From Pseudomonas sp. N3-W (GTDB taxonomy: Bacteria; Pseudomonadota; Gammaproteobacteria; Pseudomonadales; Pseudomonadaceae): a stretch of 64,000 nucleotides of DNA. The stretch's first letter is position 1; the number at the start of each line of letters is the position of its first letter. A model generated the notes under the pieces. It searched no databases and was not told where the DNA came from. It was given only the letters and a program-made list of their open reading frames with translations. A program made the translations under genes and the position numbers. This document shows positions 49,395 to 59,405 of the stretch, piece by piece. The DNA lies in contig NZ_CP103965.1 of NCBI RefSeq assembly GCF_024970185.1, positions 6,610,932 to 6,674,931 on the forward strand. The letters run 5' to 3'.

Positions 49395-50192
49395 TTAAGT
49401 TGCCTGAGCGGCGGCGGTGCGTGAATTTTTGCGTTGACGACGAACCATCTCGCCCGCCAGGGCCAGATAGGCAATCGCGCCTCGGGATGCCTTGTCGTAC
49501 GCCAGCGCCGGCATGCCGTAGCTTGGCGCTTCGGCCAGACGGATGTTGCGCGGAATCACCGTGTCGTACAGCTGATCACCGAAGTGTTCCTTGAGCTGGG
49601 CCGAGACGTCGTTCATCAGGCTCAGCCGCGGGTCGTACATGGTCCGCAGCAGGCCTTCGACTTTCAGGTTCGGGTTCAACAATTCGGCGATGCGCTTGAT
49701 GTTATCCACAAGGTCGCTCAAGCCTTCGAGCGCGAAGTACTCGCACTGCATGGGGATAATGACCCCATCAGCAGCAACCAATGCGTTAAGCGTGAGCATC
49801 GACAGCGACGGCGGGCAGTCGATCAAAATGTAATCGTAGTTTTCACGGATCGGCGCCAGCGCGCTGCGCAGACGACTTTCCTTCATCTGCATTTCCAGCA
49901 GCACCACTTCGGCCGCCGTCAGGTCACGGTTGGCCGGCAGCAGCTGGTAACCACCGTGTTCGGAAAAGTGCATGGCCTGGGCCAGGTCGCATTCACCGAT
50001 CAGCAAATCGTAGACCGAGTTTTCCAGGCCGTGTTTATCCACACCGCTACCCATGGTGGCGTTGCCCTGTGGATCGAGATCGATCAGCAGCACCCGACGC
50101 TTGGTAGCGACCAGGGAAGCTGCGAGGTTGATGCAGGTGGTGGTCTTGCCCACACCACCCTTTTGGTTCGCTATCGCGAATACCTTAGCCAT
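49395..50192 (-). CDS. parA: Chromosome-partitioning ATPase ParA
   Basis: 265 residues from ATG 50192; six upstream codons starting at TTG are unlikely. Deviant Walker A KGGVGKTT (11-18), DLDPQGNAT, IDCPPSLS. ParA patterns on the nucleoid and pulls ParB-parS complexes apart. Coding sequence contains perfect DnaA boxes at 49702 and 50035. Confidence 0.97.
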   Translation of the reverse strand: MAKVFAIANQKGGVGKTTTCINLAASLVATKRRVLLIDLDPQGNATMGSGVDKHGLENSVYDLLIGECDLAQAMHFSEHGGYQLLPANRDLTAAEVVLLEMQMKESRLRSALAPIRENYDYILIDCPPSLSMLTLNALVAADGVIIPMQCEYFALEGLSDLVDNIKRIAELLNPNLKVEGLLRTMYDPRLSLMNDVSAQLKEHFGDQLYDTVIPRNIRLAEAPSYGMPALAYDKASRGAIAYLALAGEMVRRQRKNSRTAAAQAT

Positions 50193-50210
50193 TCTTGCTT
50201 GTGTTCCCAA

Positions 50211-50855
50211 TCATGCCGTGCGGCGCAGTATCAGCAGATGGCGTTGGCCTTGGCAACCAGGTACGGCCAGGGCGTGTTCGCTATCGAGGTGGAAGTCTGC
50301 CGGCAATGCTACCAGCTCATCGGCGGGATGAACGCCCTTCATTGCCAGCCAACGTGTATCGGTGTCACCGAGGTGGCGAGTCCAGTTGCTGAAGTTTTCC
50401 ATGCTGCTGAATGCCCGGGAGATGATCCCGTTGAACGGCAGTGCAGGCTGATAGGCTTCGACGCGACTGTGGATAACTTGCAGGTTATCCAGTTTGAGTT
50501 CGAGTTTGACCTGCGTCAGGAAGCGGGTTTTCTTGCCGTTGCTGTCCAGGCACGTGACCTGAGACTCGGGAAACAGGATGGCCAACGGAATGCCCGGCAT
50601 GCCGCCGCCGCTGCCAACGTCCAGCCACCGCCCGTTTTCGATGAACGACATCACGCTCAGGCTATCGAGCAGATGACGCGAGACCATTTCGTCCGGATCA
50701 CGCACGGCGGTCAGGTTGTAAGCCTTGTTCCATTTGATCAACAGGGCCAGATAACCCAGCAACTGAGCGTGCTGGGTTTCAGTCAGGTCGACACCAAGCT
50801 GGCGTGCACCTGTGGATAACTCTTCGGCGTGTTGCGAGGTGACCAACGAACTCAA
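50211..50855 (-). CDS. rsmG: 16S rRNA (guanine-527-N7) methyltransferase
   Basis: 214 residues. SAM site [17 protein letters not shown] (77-93), and N-terminal [26 protein letters not shown]. Methylates G527 of 16S rRNA; loss gives low-level streptomycin resistance in other bacteria. Its start overlaps the mnmG stop by 4 nt. Confidence 0.96.
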   Translation of the reverse strand: MSSLVTSQHAEELSTGARQLGVDLTETQHAQLLGYLALLIKWNKAYNLTAVRDPDEMVSRHLLDSLSVMSFIENGRWLDVGSGGGMPGIPLAILFPESQVTCLDSNGKKTRFLTQVKLELKLDNLQVIHSRVEAYQPALPFNGIISRAFSSMENFSNWTRHLGDTDTRWLAMKGVHPADELVALPADFHLDSEHALAVPGCQGQRHLLILRRTA

Positions 50856-52747
50856 GCGCTTTGCTCCAACTGACGGCCCGCGCCGCGTTTTTTCAAATGA
50901 ATCATTAACAGCGAGATGGCTGCCGGAGTGACGCCCGGAATGCGCGACGCCTGGCCCAGGGTCTCTGGACGAGTTATCCCCAGCTTGCCTTGAATCTCTT
51001 TCGACAGGCCGGAAATGTTCGTGTAATCGATATCCACAGGCAGCTTGGTGTCTTCGCTGGCTCGCAGACGAGCGATTTCATCCTGTTGACGATCGATGTA
51101 ACCGGCATATTTGGTCTTGATTTCAACCTGTTCGGCGACTTGTGGATCTTCTGCGCCACCGCCGGTCACGGCGATCAGACCAGCGTAGTCGATTTCCGGA
51201 CGGCTCAGCAGATTGAGCAAGTTGTATTCGTGGGTCAGCGGGGTGCCGAATTTTTCGGAGATCGCATCACCCTGCTCGGTGCCCGGGCGCACCCAGGTAC
51301 TTTTCAGCCGTTGCTCTTCCAGGTCGATGCTTTCGCGTTTCTTGCAGAACGCCGCCCAACGCGCGTCATCGACCAGACCCAATTCGCGACCTTTTTCGGT
51401 CAAGCGCAGGTCGGCGTTGTCTTCGCGCAGGATCAAACGGTACTCGGCGCGGGACGTGAACATCCGATACGGTTCCTGAGTACCCAGGGTAATCAGGTCG
51501 TCGACCAACACTCCGATGTACGCCTCGTCGCGACGCGGACACCAGGCGTCTTTGCCCTGGGCCCGCAACGCAGCGTTGGCACCGGCCAGCAAACCTTGGG
51601 CGCCGGCTTCTTCGTAACCGGTTGTGCCGTTGATTTGCCCGGCGAAGAACAGACCGCCGATGACTTTGGTTTCAAGGCTGTACTTCAGGTCACGCGGATC
51701 GAAGTAGTCGTACTCGATGGCGTAGCCAGGACGCACGATGTGCGCATTTTCCATGCCGCGAATCGATTGCACGATCTGCAATTGCACATCGAACGGCAAG
51801 GATGTGGATATCCCGTTCGGGTACAGCTCGTGAGTGGTCAGGCCTTCCGGCTCGATGAAGACCTGATGGCTTTCCTTGTCGGCAAAGCGGTGAATCTTGT
51901 CTTCAATCGACGGGCAATAACGCGGGCCGATGCCTTCGATCACACCGGAATACATCGGCGAGCGATCAAGGTTGGAGGCAATGATTTCGTGGGTACGGGC
52001 GTTGGTGTGGGTAATCCAGCAACTGACCTGTTTTGGGTGCTGCTCTTTGGAACCCATGAACGACATCACCGGAATCGGTGTATCGCCTGCTTGTTCGGTC
52101 ATCACCGAGAAATCCACAGAACGACCGTCAATGCGCGGTGGCGTCCCGGTTTTCAGGCGACCGACGCGCAGTGGCAGTTCACGCAGACGGTGAGCCAGGG
52201 CAATCGATGGCGGATCACCGGCACGGCCACCGGAATAATTCTGCATCCCGATGTGGATAAGTCCACCGAGGAAGGTGCCCGTGGTCAACACCACGGAATC
52301 AGCGAAGAAACGCAGACCCATTTGGGTGACTACACCGCGCACTTGTTCCTGTTCGACGATCAGGTCATCGGCCGCTTGTTGAAATATCCACAGGTTCGGC
52401 TGGTTTTCCAGCGCTTCGCGCACAGCTGCCTTGTACAGAACCCTGTCTGCCTGAGCACGGGTGGCTCTTACGGCTGGGCCTTTGCGGCTGTTCAACACAC
52501 GGAACTGGATACCACCTTTGTCGGTAGCCATGGCCATCGCACCGCCAAGGGCGTCGATTTCCTTGACCAGATGGCTTTTACCAATGCCACCAATGGCGGG
52601 GTTGCAGCTCATGGCACCGAGGGTTTCCACGTTGTGCGTCAGCAGCAGGGTTTTTGCCCCCATACGTGCTGAGGCCAGTGCTGCTTCGGTACCGGCATGA
52701 CCGCCGCCGATGACGATCACTTCAAAACGGGAAGGGAAATCCACCAC
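50852..52747 (-). CDS. mnmG: tRNA uridine-34 carboxymethylaminomethyl synthase, FAD subunit
   Basis: 631 residues. FAD motif [19 protein letters not shown] (11-29), signature [35 protein letters not shown] and [21 protein letters not shown]. Works with MnmE to modify the wobble uridine of several tRNAs. Starts at 52747; the adjacent 600-bp region has DnaA boxes and separates it from mnmE. Confidence 0.97.
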   Translation of the reverse strand: MVDFPSRFEVIVIGGGHAGTEAALASARMGAKTLLLTHNVETLGAMSCNPAIGGIGKSHLVKEIDALGGAMAMATDKGGIQFRVLNSRKGPAVRATRAQADRVLYKAAVREALENQPNLWIFQQAADDLIVEQEQVRGVVTQMGLRFFADSVVLTTGTFLGGLIHIGMQNYSGGRAGDPPSIALAHRLRELPLRVGRLKTGTPPRIDGRSVDFSVMTEQAGDTPIPVMSFMGSKEQHPKQVSCWITHTNARTHEIIASNLDRSPMYSGVIEGIGPRYCPSIEDKIHRFADKESHQVFIEPEGLTTHELYPNGISTSLPFDVQLQIVQSIRGMENAHIVRPGYAIEYDYFDPRDLKYSLETKVIGGLFFAGQINGTTGYEEAGAQGLLAGANAALRAQGKDAWCPRRDEAYIGVLVDDLITLGTQEPYRMFTSRAEYRLILREDNADLRLTEKGRELGLVDDARWAAFCKKRESIDLEEQRLKSTWVRPGTEQGDAISEKFGTPLTHEYNLLNLLSRPEIDYAGLIAVTGGGAEDPQVAEQVEIKTKYAGYIDRQQDEIARLRASEDTKLPVDIDYTNISGLSKEIQGKLGITRPETLGQASRIPGVTPAAISLLMIHLKKRGAGRQLEQSA

Positions 52748-53349
52748 GCACCTCGTGCCTGCTTAAGTAGGTAATTCAGGAATAGTTTGAGCCCGGTTTC
52801 TGGACCCGGTCGACAAGTATAGGGACTTCGCCCTTCCTAAAGAACCCTTTGCACAAAATTTAACCAGCTGTGGAGAAGTCGGGGTTATAGAAATTAAAAA
52901 GAGAGAAATTTATTAAATCTTTGTTTTTATGTTTATTTCTACTGAGCACCATTTCTGTGGATAGATTGCTACAGGCCTTATTATTCGATGTGTACAGAGA
53001 TTCAAAACCCTGTGGTCATGTGCCAATGAGGCCCTTGGATAACCGGTCTAAGCCTGTGGATGAAACAGGTGGTTATCCACAGATGTGGTTATCTTCAGTT
53101 TTCAGGCCCTGTTATCAACTGCCCTTAGCGGCACTTATTCACAGGGCTTAATCCACAGAAATACCGACATAGAGGCAAATGTCGCCCACGCGAAAACCGC
53201 CAGTGCGGCTCGCGCCGTCTGGCTGTTTCGATAATCTGGAGAAAACGAGAAACCCAGGAGCCTGGCTTGCCAGCGATTTATGCGCTGCGGTTCGTCAGAT
53301 AAACCACTTTGCGAGCAAGCTTGGCTCTTGGGGAAGAGAGGGAATGAAG
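52748..53349. other. Origin-like intergenic region between mnmG and mnmE
   Basis: 602 bp with no credible gene. It contains an AT-rich tract (about 52886-52940: AAATTAAAAAGAGAGAAAT then TTTATTAAATC and TTTTTATGTTTATTT) and a set of DnaA-box-like 9-mers: TTATCCACA 53073-53081, TTATTCACA 53135-53143, TAATCCACA 53149-53157 and TGTGGATAG near 52956. This is the layout of a DUE plus DnaA binding region. A second autonomously replicating segment near dnaA was reported for Pseudomonas in classical work. Confidence 0.6.
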
Positions 53350-54720
53350 CTATTTACCAATGCAGAAGCTGGAAAAGATCCGACCCAGCAGGTCATCGGA
53401 ACTGAACGCGCCGGTGATTTCACCCAACGACTGTTGAGCCTGTCGCAGATCTTCGGCCAGTAGCTCGCCAGCACCGGCCAGTGTCAGCTGCGAACGGCCG
53501 TGTTCGAGGGACGCACTGGCATGCCGCAATGCCTCCAGATGCCGCCGGCGTGCGCTGAAGCTGCTTTCCGAGGTCTGCTCATAACCCATGCAGGCTTTCA
53601 GGTGTTCGCGCAGCAGCTCCAGGCCTACGCCAGCAGACTTGGCACTCAGGCTGATCGTGACGTGGCCATCGTCGCTGACTTCCAGGGCTATCGGCTCCCC
53701 GGTCAGGTCAGCCTTGTTGCGGATCAGGGTGACTTTCGCCGGATCCGGGCGGGTTTCCAGGAATTCCGGCCACAAGGCAAACGGATCAAGCGCTTCCGGT
53801 GCGGTGGCATCGACCACCAGCAATACCCGATCTGCTTCACCAATGGCCTTGAGTGCGCGTTCTACGCCGATTTTTTCCACCTGATCATCGGTATCTCGCA
53901 GCCCAGCGGTGTCGACCACATGCAGCGGCATGCCATCAATGTGGATATGTTCGCGAAGAATGTCGCGGGTCGTGCCGGCAATCTCGGTCACGATCGCTGC
54001 TTCACGACCGGCCAGGGCATTCAACAGACTGGACTTGCCAGCGTTTGGCCGACCGGCAATCACCACCGTCATTCCGTCGCGCAGCAAGGCGCCTTGCCCG
54101 GCCTCGCGCAGTACAGTGGATAACTCGTCGCGGACCTTGTCGAGCATGCTCAGCACGTGGCCATCGGCGAGGAAGTCGATTTCCTCTTCCGGAAAGTCGA
54201 TGGCCGCTTCGACGTAGATACGCAGCCCGATCAATTGCTCGGTGAGGTTATGCACACGTTGCGAGAAAGCGCCCTGCAAAGAACGCACGGCGTTGCGCGC
54301 AGCCTGTGCAGAACTCGCCTCAATCAGGTCGGCGATGGCTTCGGCCTGTGCCAGATCGAGTTTATCGTTGAGGAAGGCACGTTCGCTGAACTCTCCCGGT
54401 CGGGCCAGACGACAACCCAGTTCCAGGCAACGTTTGAGCAGCATATCCAGAACGACAGGACCCCCGTGGCCCTGGAGTTCCAGTACGTCTTCGCCGGTGA
54501 AGGAGTTCGGCCCGGGGAAATACAAAGCAATTCCTTCGTCCAGCACCTCTTCATCGGCACTGAGGAAAGGACCGTAATGGGCGAAGCGTGGTTTGAGTTC
54601 GCGACCACTGATTGCTTTGGCCGCGACGCTCGCCAGCGGCCCCGAAATGCGCACGATGCCCACCCCACCACGGCCTTGGGCAGTGGCAACGGCTGCGATG
54701 GTTTCACGAGGAACGCTCAT
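53350..54720 (-). CDS. mnmE: tRNA modification GTPase MnmE
   Basis: 456 residues from ATG 54720 (six preceding in-frame codons discarded because [27 protein letters not shown] is the family start). G domain: [37 protein letters not shown]-terminal CIGK motif with the essential Cys. Partner of MnmG. Confidence 0.97.
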   Translation of the reverse strand: MSVPRETIAAVATAQGRGGVGIVRISGPLASVAAKAISGRELKPRFAHYGPFLSADEEVLDEGIALYFPGPNSFTGEDVLELQGHGGPVVLDMLLKRCLELGCRLARPGEFSERAFLNDKLDLAQAEAIADLIEASSAQAARNAVRSLQGAFSQRVHNLTEQLIGLRIYVEAAIDFPEEEIDFLADGHVLSMLDKVRDELSTVLREAGQGALLRDGMTVVIAGRPNAGKSSLLNALAGREAAIVTEIAGTTRDILREHIHIDGMPLHVVDTAGLRDTDDQVEKIGVERALKAIGEADRVLLVVDATAPEALDPFALWPEFLETRPDPAKVTLIRNKADLTGEPIALEVSDDGHVTISLSAKSAGVGLELLREHLKACMGYEQTSESSFSARRRHLEALRHASASLEHGRSQLTLAGAGELLAEDLRQAQQSLGEITGAFSSDDLLGRIFSSFCIGK

Positions 54721-54751
54721 AAACCGGTATCCAGACAAAAGTGACAGATAG

Positions 54752-54778
54752 CAAAACGCCCCACTAGGGGGCGTTTTG
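54752..54778. terminator. Terminator between mnmE and yidC
   Basis: CAAAACGCCCC (54752-54762), 5-nt loop, GGGGCGTTTTG (54768-54778). Closes the rpmH-rnpA-yidD-yidC transcript. A perfect DnaA box TTATCCACA follows at 54784-54792. Confidence 0.85.
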
Positions 54779-54799
54779 AGTGGTTATCCACAGTGTAAA

Positions 54800-56485
54800 T
54801 CAAGCGGCTGCTTTGGTAGCCCGTTCGATTTTGCGTGTGATGTACCACTGTTGGGTGATCGACAGGCAGTTGTTCACTACCCAGTACAGCACCAGACCAG
54901 CCGGGAACCACAGGAAGAAGAAGGTGAAGATGATTGGCATCAGCTTCATCACCTTGGCCTGCATCGGATCCGGAGGCGTCGGGTTCAACTGCTGCTGGAT
55001 GAACATGGTTGCGCCCATGATGATCGGCAGAATGAAGAACGGGTCCTTGATCGACAGGTCAGTAATCCACAGGATGAATGGTGCCTGGCGCATCTCTACG
55101 CTTTCAAGAAGCACCCAGTACAGCGAAAGGAAAACCGGCATCTGCACCAGGATTGGCAAGCAGCCGCCCAGTGGATTGATCTTCTCTTTCTTGTACAGCT
55201 CCATCATGGATTGCGACATTTTCTGCCGGTCATCGCCATGTTGCTCTTTGAGCAACGCCAGCTTCGGTGCCACTGCGCGCATGCGAGCCATGGATTTGTA
55301 GCTGGCTGCCGACAACGGGAAGAAAAGCCCTTTGATCAGCATGGTCAGGAAGATGATCGAGAAGCCCCAGTTACCCACAATGCTGTGGATATGTTGCAGC
55401 AACCAGAAGATCGGTTGAGCAATGAACCACAGAATGCCGTAGTCGACGGTCAGTTCCAGACCTGGGGACAACTGTTTCAGCACGGCCTGGCTTTTCGGAC
55501 CGGCGTACAGAATGGAGCTGGTTTCACCCTTGGCACCCGGAGCAACCGTCAGAGACGGGCTGGTGTAGCCAATGATGTAGTTGCCTTTGCTGTCTTTACG
55601 GGTCTGAACGACGTTGTTTTCGCCCTTCGGCGCAATCCACGCGGTCACAAAGTAGTGTTGCAACCAGGCAACCCAACCACCGTTGACAGTTTCTTTCAGC
55701 GACGCCTTGTCCATGTCCTTCATGGACACTTTCTTGTACGGCTCGGAACTTGTCCACAGGGCTGCGCCCAGGTAAGTCGCGGTGCCGGTGGCAGTCGTGG
55801 AAGAAGGATCGGCGCTGTTGTCACGTTTCAACTGCGCAAACATCGCGCCAGACCAGGGCTGAGCGCTCTGGTTGTCGATCAGGTAAGAAACGGTTACGTC
55901 ATACAGGCCGCGTTTCAGGGTGAAACGCTTGATGTAGTTGACGCCGTCCTTGCTGAACTTCAGGTCTACGACCAATTGGTCCTGACCGTCAGCCAGTTGG
56001 TAAACCTTCTTCTCCGAGGAGTAAACCGGACGACCGGCCGGATTTGCATCCGGACCATCAGTGCCGATCAAACCGCTCTGGGCCAGATAAGTCCGCTCGC
56101 CGCCGTTATCGAACAGCTGGAACGGAATTTCCGGGTGATCCTGACGACGTGGATAAAGCGGCAGGGTCAGCTGGGCAACATCACCACCTTGTGGATCGAT
56201 TGCCAGATCGAGCACATCCGTTTTGATCTGGATGAGGTCTTTGCTTGCAGCCACTGGCGTTTCTGCCGGTGCAGTTGCACTGGTATCGCTGGCGGCGCGG
56301 GGGATGTCATCACTGGCGGAAGCGTTATTGCCAGTTGCCGTGTCCGGTAGGCCCGGTGCGGTAGTACTGGAAGCAACATTCTGAGTCGGCAGGGCAGCCT
56401 GGCCATAGTCCTGGTTCCATTTAAGAACCATAACGTAGGACACGATTGCCAGGGCGACGATCAGGATCGTGCGTTTGATATCCAT
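54800..56485 (-). CDS. yidC: Membrane protein insertase YidC
   Basis: 561 residues. Signal-anchor ILIVALAIVSYVMVLKWNQ, a large periplasmic beta domain (about 60-350) and a C-terminal core of five helices (GNWGFSIIFLTMLIKGLFFPLSAASYKSMARMRAVAPKL; GGCLPILVQMPVFLSLYWVLLESVE; TFFFLWFPAGLVLYWVVNNCLSI). Inserts membrane proteins, including the ATP synthase Fo subunits made from this same region, with or without SecYEG. Confidence 0.97.
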   Translation of the reverse strand: MDIKRTILIVALAIVSYVMVLKWNQDYGQAALPTQNVASSTTAPGLPDTATGNNASASDDIPRAASDTSATAPAETPVAASKDLIQIKTDVLDLAIDPQGGDVAQLTLPLYPRRQDHPEIPFQLFDNGGERTYLAQSGLIGTDGPDANPAGRPVYSSEKKVYQLADGQDQLVVDLKFSKDGVNYIKRFTLKRGLYDVTVSYLIDNQSAQPWSGAMFAQLKRDNSADPSSTTATGTATYLGAALWTSSEPYKKVSMKDMDKASLKETVNGGWVAWLQHYFVTAWIAPKGENNVVQTRKDSKGNYIIGYTSPSLTVAPGAKGETSSILYAGPKSQAVLKQLSPGLELTVDYGILWFIAQPIFWLLQHIHSIVGNWGFSIIFLTMLIKGLFFPLSAASYKSMARMRAVAPKLALLKEQHGDDRQKMSQSMMELYKKEKINPLGGCLPILVQMPVFLSLYWVLLESVEMRQAPFILWITDLSIKDPFFILPIIMGATMFIQQQLNPTPPDPMQAKVMKLMPIIFTFFFLWFPAGLVLYWVVNNCLSITQQWYITRKIERATKAAA

Positions 56486-56487
56486 GA

Positions 56488-56733
56488 TTACTCGGCCATC
56501 GAAGAAGAACGGGAGGTAGGGATAGGTGGAACCGGGTCATAACCACCGGCATTCCACGGATGACAGCGACCTAAACGACGAAAGGCCAGCCAGCCACCGC
56601 GCAGAAGACCATGATTTTCTATGGCCTCTAACGCGTAGCAGGAACAACTGGGGTAGAAGCGACAGTGATTGGCCATCAGGGGACTAATGGCATAGCGATA
56701 AAACTGGATCGGAACGAGTGCCAGTTTACGCAT
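56488..56733 (-). CDS. yidD: Membrane protein insertion efficiency factor YidD
   Basis: 81 residues. [44 protein letters not shown] is the complete family core with its three Cys. Amphipathic helix at the N-terminus ([20 protein letters not shown]) holds it to the inner membrane. Overlaps rnpA end by 8 nt and ends 2 nt before yidC. Confidence 0.95.
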   Translation of the reverse strand: MRKLALVPIQFYRYAISPLMANHCRFYPSCSCYALEAIENHGLLRGGWLAFRRLGRCHPWNAGGYDPVPPIPTSRSSSMAE

Positions 56734-57127
56734 CAGGACTGTCTACCCCTACAGTTTCGGTTTTGACTGCTGGTACTGGCGTGCTGCGTGCCAGACGCTT
56801 CCAGAGTTTGCCGAAATGCTGAATCAATTCGGGGTTTTCTACGTCCCCCAAACCTTTGCGCGCGACGATAACAATGTCCCAACCGACCAGTGAATCCTGG
56901 TGCAGGCGAAACGATTCGCGCATCAGACGTTTGAGGCGATTGCGCTCGACGGAGAGCTTTACGCTCTTTTTCCCGATAACCAGCCCGAGACGGGGGTGAT
57001 CAAGGTCGTTGTTGCGCGCAAGGAGCAGGAGATTTTTCCCCGGAACCTTGCCGGTAGGGGAGTCAAAGACTGCCTTGAAATGCCGGGGGGTAAGCAAACG
57101 CTTTTCCCGACTGAAGTCCTGACTCAC
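56726..57127 (-). CDS. rnpA: Ribonuclease P protein component
   Basis: 133 residues from GTG 57127, inferred because Pseudomonas RnpA begins (M)[13 protein letters not shown]; the GGAG next to it leaves little spacing, so a slightly earlier start cannot be excluded (the frame is open for 32 more codons, overlapping rpmH). RNA-binding motif [13 protein letters not shown] and [10 protein letters not shown] are clear. Helps the RNA subunit cleave tRNA 5' leaders. 16 nt after rpmH. Confidence 0.93.
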   Translation of the reverse strand: MSQDFSREKRLLTPRHFKAVFDSPTGKVPGKNLLLLARNNDLDHPRLGLVIGKKSVKLSVERNRLKRLMRESFRLHQDSLVGWDIVIVARKGLGDVENPELIQHFGKLWKRLARSTPVPAVKTETVGVDSPDA

Positions 57128-57143
57128 CTCCAGTGCCGGATTA

Positions 57144-57278
57144 TCAAACTGCCAGACGCGCACGACCTTTGGCGCGACGACGCGACAGGACGGCGCGACC
57201 GTTTTTGGTAGCCATGCGAGCACGGAAACCGTGGGTACGAGCGCGTTTGATAGTGCTTGGTTGGAAAGTACGTTTCAT
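57144..57278 (-). CDS. rpmH: Ribosomal protein L34
   Basis: 44 residues, [20 protein letters not shown] onward, ending [13 protein letters not shown]: the whole Arg/Lys-rich L34. It is shorter than most gene-finding thresholds. Start ATG at 57278-57276. First gene of the rpmH-rnpA-yidD-yidC unit, divergent from dnaA across the origin. Confidence 0.96.
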   Translation of the reverse strand: MKRTFQPSTIKRARTHGFRARMATKNGRAVLSRRRAKGRARLAV

Positions 57279-57339
57279 TGTCGTGTTACCTGGTTCGTCC
57301 ACAACGGGCCGGAATGGCCCCCGTTTTAAGAGACCGGGG

Positions 57340-57368
57340 ATTCTAGAGAAAGCAAGCCTCTAGGTCAA
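57340..57368 (-). promoter_or_regulatory. rpmH: Sigma-70 promoter of rpmH
   Basis: On the minus strand TTGACC (57368-57363) and TAGAAT (57345-57340) are spaced by exactly 17 nt, about 60 bp before the rpmH start. Near-consensus hexamers, as expected for a highly expressed ribosomal protein. Confidence 0.8.
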
Positions 57369-57845
57369 TTTCCAACCAACGTTTCCTTATAAATAGATCT
57401 CAAGGGGTTTTCTCGTGAACCACCCTTCACCAGATATAGAAATAAAAGAAAGGGATTATTTAAAGCTTCTTTGTAAAGCTTATAAAAGCTAGGGACGCCA
57501 TCTTCTGTGGATAACTACCTCAAGCCCTTCTAACTGGCGATGTACAGAGGATGACAACTACAGTGGAAAACGGTGGTCAGCCTGTGCTGCGCCATCGGAT
57601 AAGCTGTGTGTGGAATGGGTAGTTATCCACAGGCAGGTTATCCACCGAGTTTCGCCCCCACTTGTCCAGTGCCCTCAGGGGCGGTTATCCACAGAGCTTA
57701 TGCACATACCACTGGTCGCCTTTTTTCAGGTTAACGCGTTGATAATTCATGGGGTGCGAGCAACCTGCATGTGGATAAGTGTGCGTCTGGCCGCTACAAT
57801 AGCCGCTTGTTTTTGCCTCACCGGCTTTCAACTTAGGGGATATCC
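57369..57845. other. oriC: Chromosomal replication origin oriC
   Basis: Intergenic rpmH-dnaA region. AT-rich segment at about 57434-57490 (TATAGAAATAAAAGAAAG; AAAGCTT repeated, TTATAAAAGC) is followed by DnaA boxes: 57506-57514 (TGTGGATAA), 57623-57631 (TTATCCACA), 57638-57646 (TTATCCACC), 57685-57693 (TTATCCACA), 57698-57706 (TTATGCACA) and 57770-57778 (TGTGGATAA). The location between rpmH and dnaA is that of the known Pseudomonas origin. Confidence 0.9.
57770..57800 (+). promoter_or_regulatory. dnaA: Probable dnaA promoter overlapped by a DnaA box
   Basis: TACAAT (57795-57800) is a good -10; the -35 position falls in the perfect DnaA box at 57770-57778. Binding of DnaA there would repress its own gene. 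Confidence 0.55.
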
Positions 57846-59366
57846 GTGTCAGTGGAACTTTGGCAGCAGTGCGTGGAGCTTTTGCGCGATGAGCTGCCTG
57901 CCCAACAATTCAACACTTGGATCCGTCCACTACAGGTCGAAGCCGAAGGCGACGAGTTGCGTGTCTACGCACCGAATCGTTTTGTTCTCGACTGGGTCAA
58001 CGAAAAGTATCTGGGCCGTGTCCTGGAACTGCTCGATGAGCACGGCAACGGCCTGGCGCCAGTGCTTTCCTTATTAATAGGCAGCAAACGCAGTTCAGCC
58101 CCGCGTGCAGCACCCAATGCCCCGCTGGCTGCAGCCGCGTCCCAGGCTCAGGCCGCTCAGACACCTGTGAGTGCTCCTGCGCTCGCGCCGACGACTGCCC
58201 CGACCAAGCGTTCGACGCAAAAAATCATCGAGGTCAATGAAGAGCCGTCTCGCGACAGCTTCGATCCGATGGCGGGTGCCAGTTCGCAGCAGGCACCGGT
58301 TCGTGCTGAACAACGTACCGTGCAGGTTGAAGGTGCGCTCAAGCACACCAGTTACCTGAATCGCACGTTTACCTTCGAGAACTTCGTTGAAGGCAAGTCC
58401 AACCAGCTAGCCCGGGCTGCGGCCTGGCAGGTGGCGGATAACCCCAAGCATGGCTACAACCCACTCTTCCTTTATGGCGGCGTTGGTCTGGGTAAGACCC
58501 ACTTGATGCACGCTGTGGGTAACCACCTGTTAAAGAAGAACCCGAACGCCAAGGTTGTGTACCTGCATTCCGAGCGTTTCGTGGCCGACATGGTCAAGGC
58601 TTTGCAACTGAACGCGATCAACGAGTTCAAGCGCTTCTACCGTTCGGTGGATGCACTGCTGATCGATGACATTCAGTTCTTCGCCCGCAAAGAGCGCTCC
58701 CAGGAAGAATTTTTCCACACCTTCAACGCCCTGCTTGAAGGTGGCCAGCAGGTCATTCTCACCAGTGACCGCTACCCTAAAGAAATCGAAGGCCTTGAAG
58801 AACGCCTCAAGTCCCGTTTCGGCTGGGGCCTGACGGTGGCGGTCGAGCCGCCGGAGCTGGAAACCCGTGTAGCGATCCTGATGAAAAAGGCCGACCAGGC
58901 TAAAGTCGATCTGCCACATGACGCTGCGTTCTTCATTGCCCAGCGTATTCGTTCCAACGTCCGCGAACTGGAAGGCGCGCTCAAGCGTGTGATTGCCCAC
59001 TCGCACTTCATGGGCCGCGATATCACCATCGAGTTGATTCGCGAATCCCTGAAAGACCTGTTGGCGCTGCAAGACAAACTGGTCTCTGTGGATAACATTC
59101 AGCGCACCGTCGCCGAGTACTACAAGATCAAGATTTCCGACTTGCTGTCCAAGCGTCGTTCGCGCTCGGTGGCTCGTCCGCGTCAAGTTGCCATGGCGTT
59201 GTCCAAGGAACTGACCAACCACAGCCTGCCGGAAATCGGCGATGTGTTTGGCGGCCGTGACCACACCACTGTTTTGCACGCCTGCCGCAAGATCAACGAA
59301 CTCAAGGAATCCGACGCGGACATCCGCGAGGACTACAAGAACCTGCTGCGTACACTGACCACTTGA
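57846..59366 (+). CDS. dnaA: Chromosomal replication initiator DnaA
   Basis: 506 residues from GTG 57846 (AGGGGAT upstream). N-terminal oligomerisation domain [25 protein letters not shown], a Pro/Ala-rich linker (about 85-170), AAA+ domain with Walker A GGVGLGKT (211-218) and LLIDDIQFF, and C-terminal DNA-binding signature [16 protein letters not shown] (about 468-483). Binds the boxes in oriC and melts the AT-rich segment. An internal perfect box lies at 59087. Confidence 0.98.
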   Translation: MSVELWQQCVELLRDELPAQQFNTWIRPLQVEAEGDELRVYAPNRFVLDWVNEKYLGRVLELLDEHGNGLAPVLSLLIGSKRSSAPRAAPNAPLAAAASQAQAAQTPVSAPALAPTTAPTKRSTQKIIEVNEEPSRDSFDPMAGASSQQAPVRAEQRTVQVEGALKHTSYLNRTFTFENFVEGKSNQLARAAAWQVADNPKHGYNPLFLYGGVGLGKTHLMHAVGNHLLKKNPNAKVVYLHSERFVADMVKALQLNAINEFKRFYRSVDALLIDDIQFFARKERSQEEFFHTFNALLEGGQQVILTSDRYPKEIEGLEERLKSRFGWGLTVAVEPPELETRVAILMKKADQAKVDLPHDAAFFIAQRIRSNVRELEGALKRVIAHSHFMGRDITIELIRESLKDLLALQDKLVSVDNIQRTVAEYYKIKISDLLSKRRSRSVARPRQVAMALSKELTNHSLPEIGDVFGGRDHTTVLHACRKINELKESDADIREDYKNLLRTLTT

Positions 59367-59405
59367 TGAACACCAGCGCAGCTTATTAAGGCAAGGGACT
59401 AGACC

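Noticed and set aside
50990..52672. 560-codon plus-strand open frame opposite mnmG
   Set aside because: Shadow of the conserved FAD protein.
52921..53463. Short plus-strand open frames in the mnmG-mnmE region
   Set aside because: They overlap DnaA boxes and the 3' end of mnmE, lack ribosome sites and show no protein-like composition.
57133..57363. Plus-strand open frame opposite rpmH
   Set aside because: Opposite strand encodes a complete L34 protein with its own promoter.
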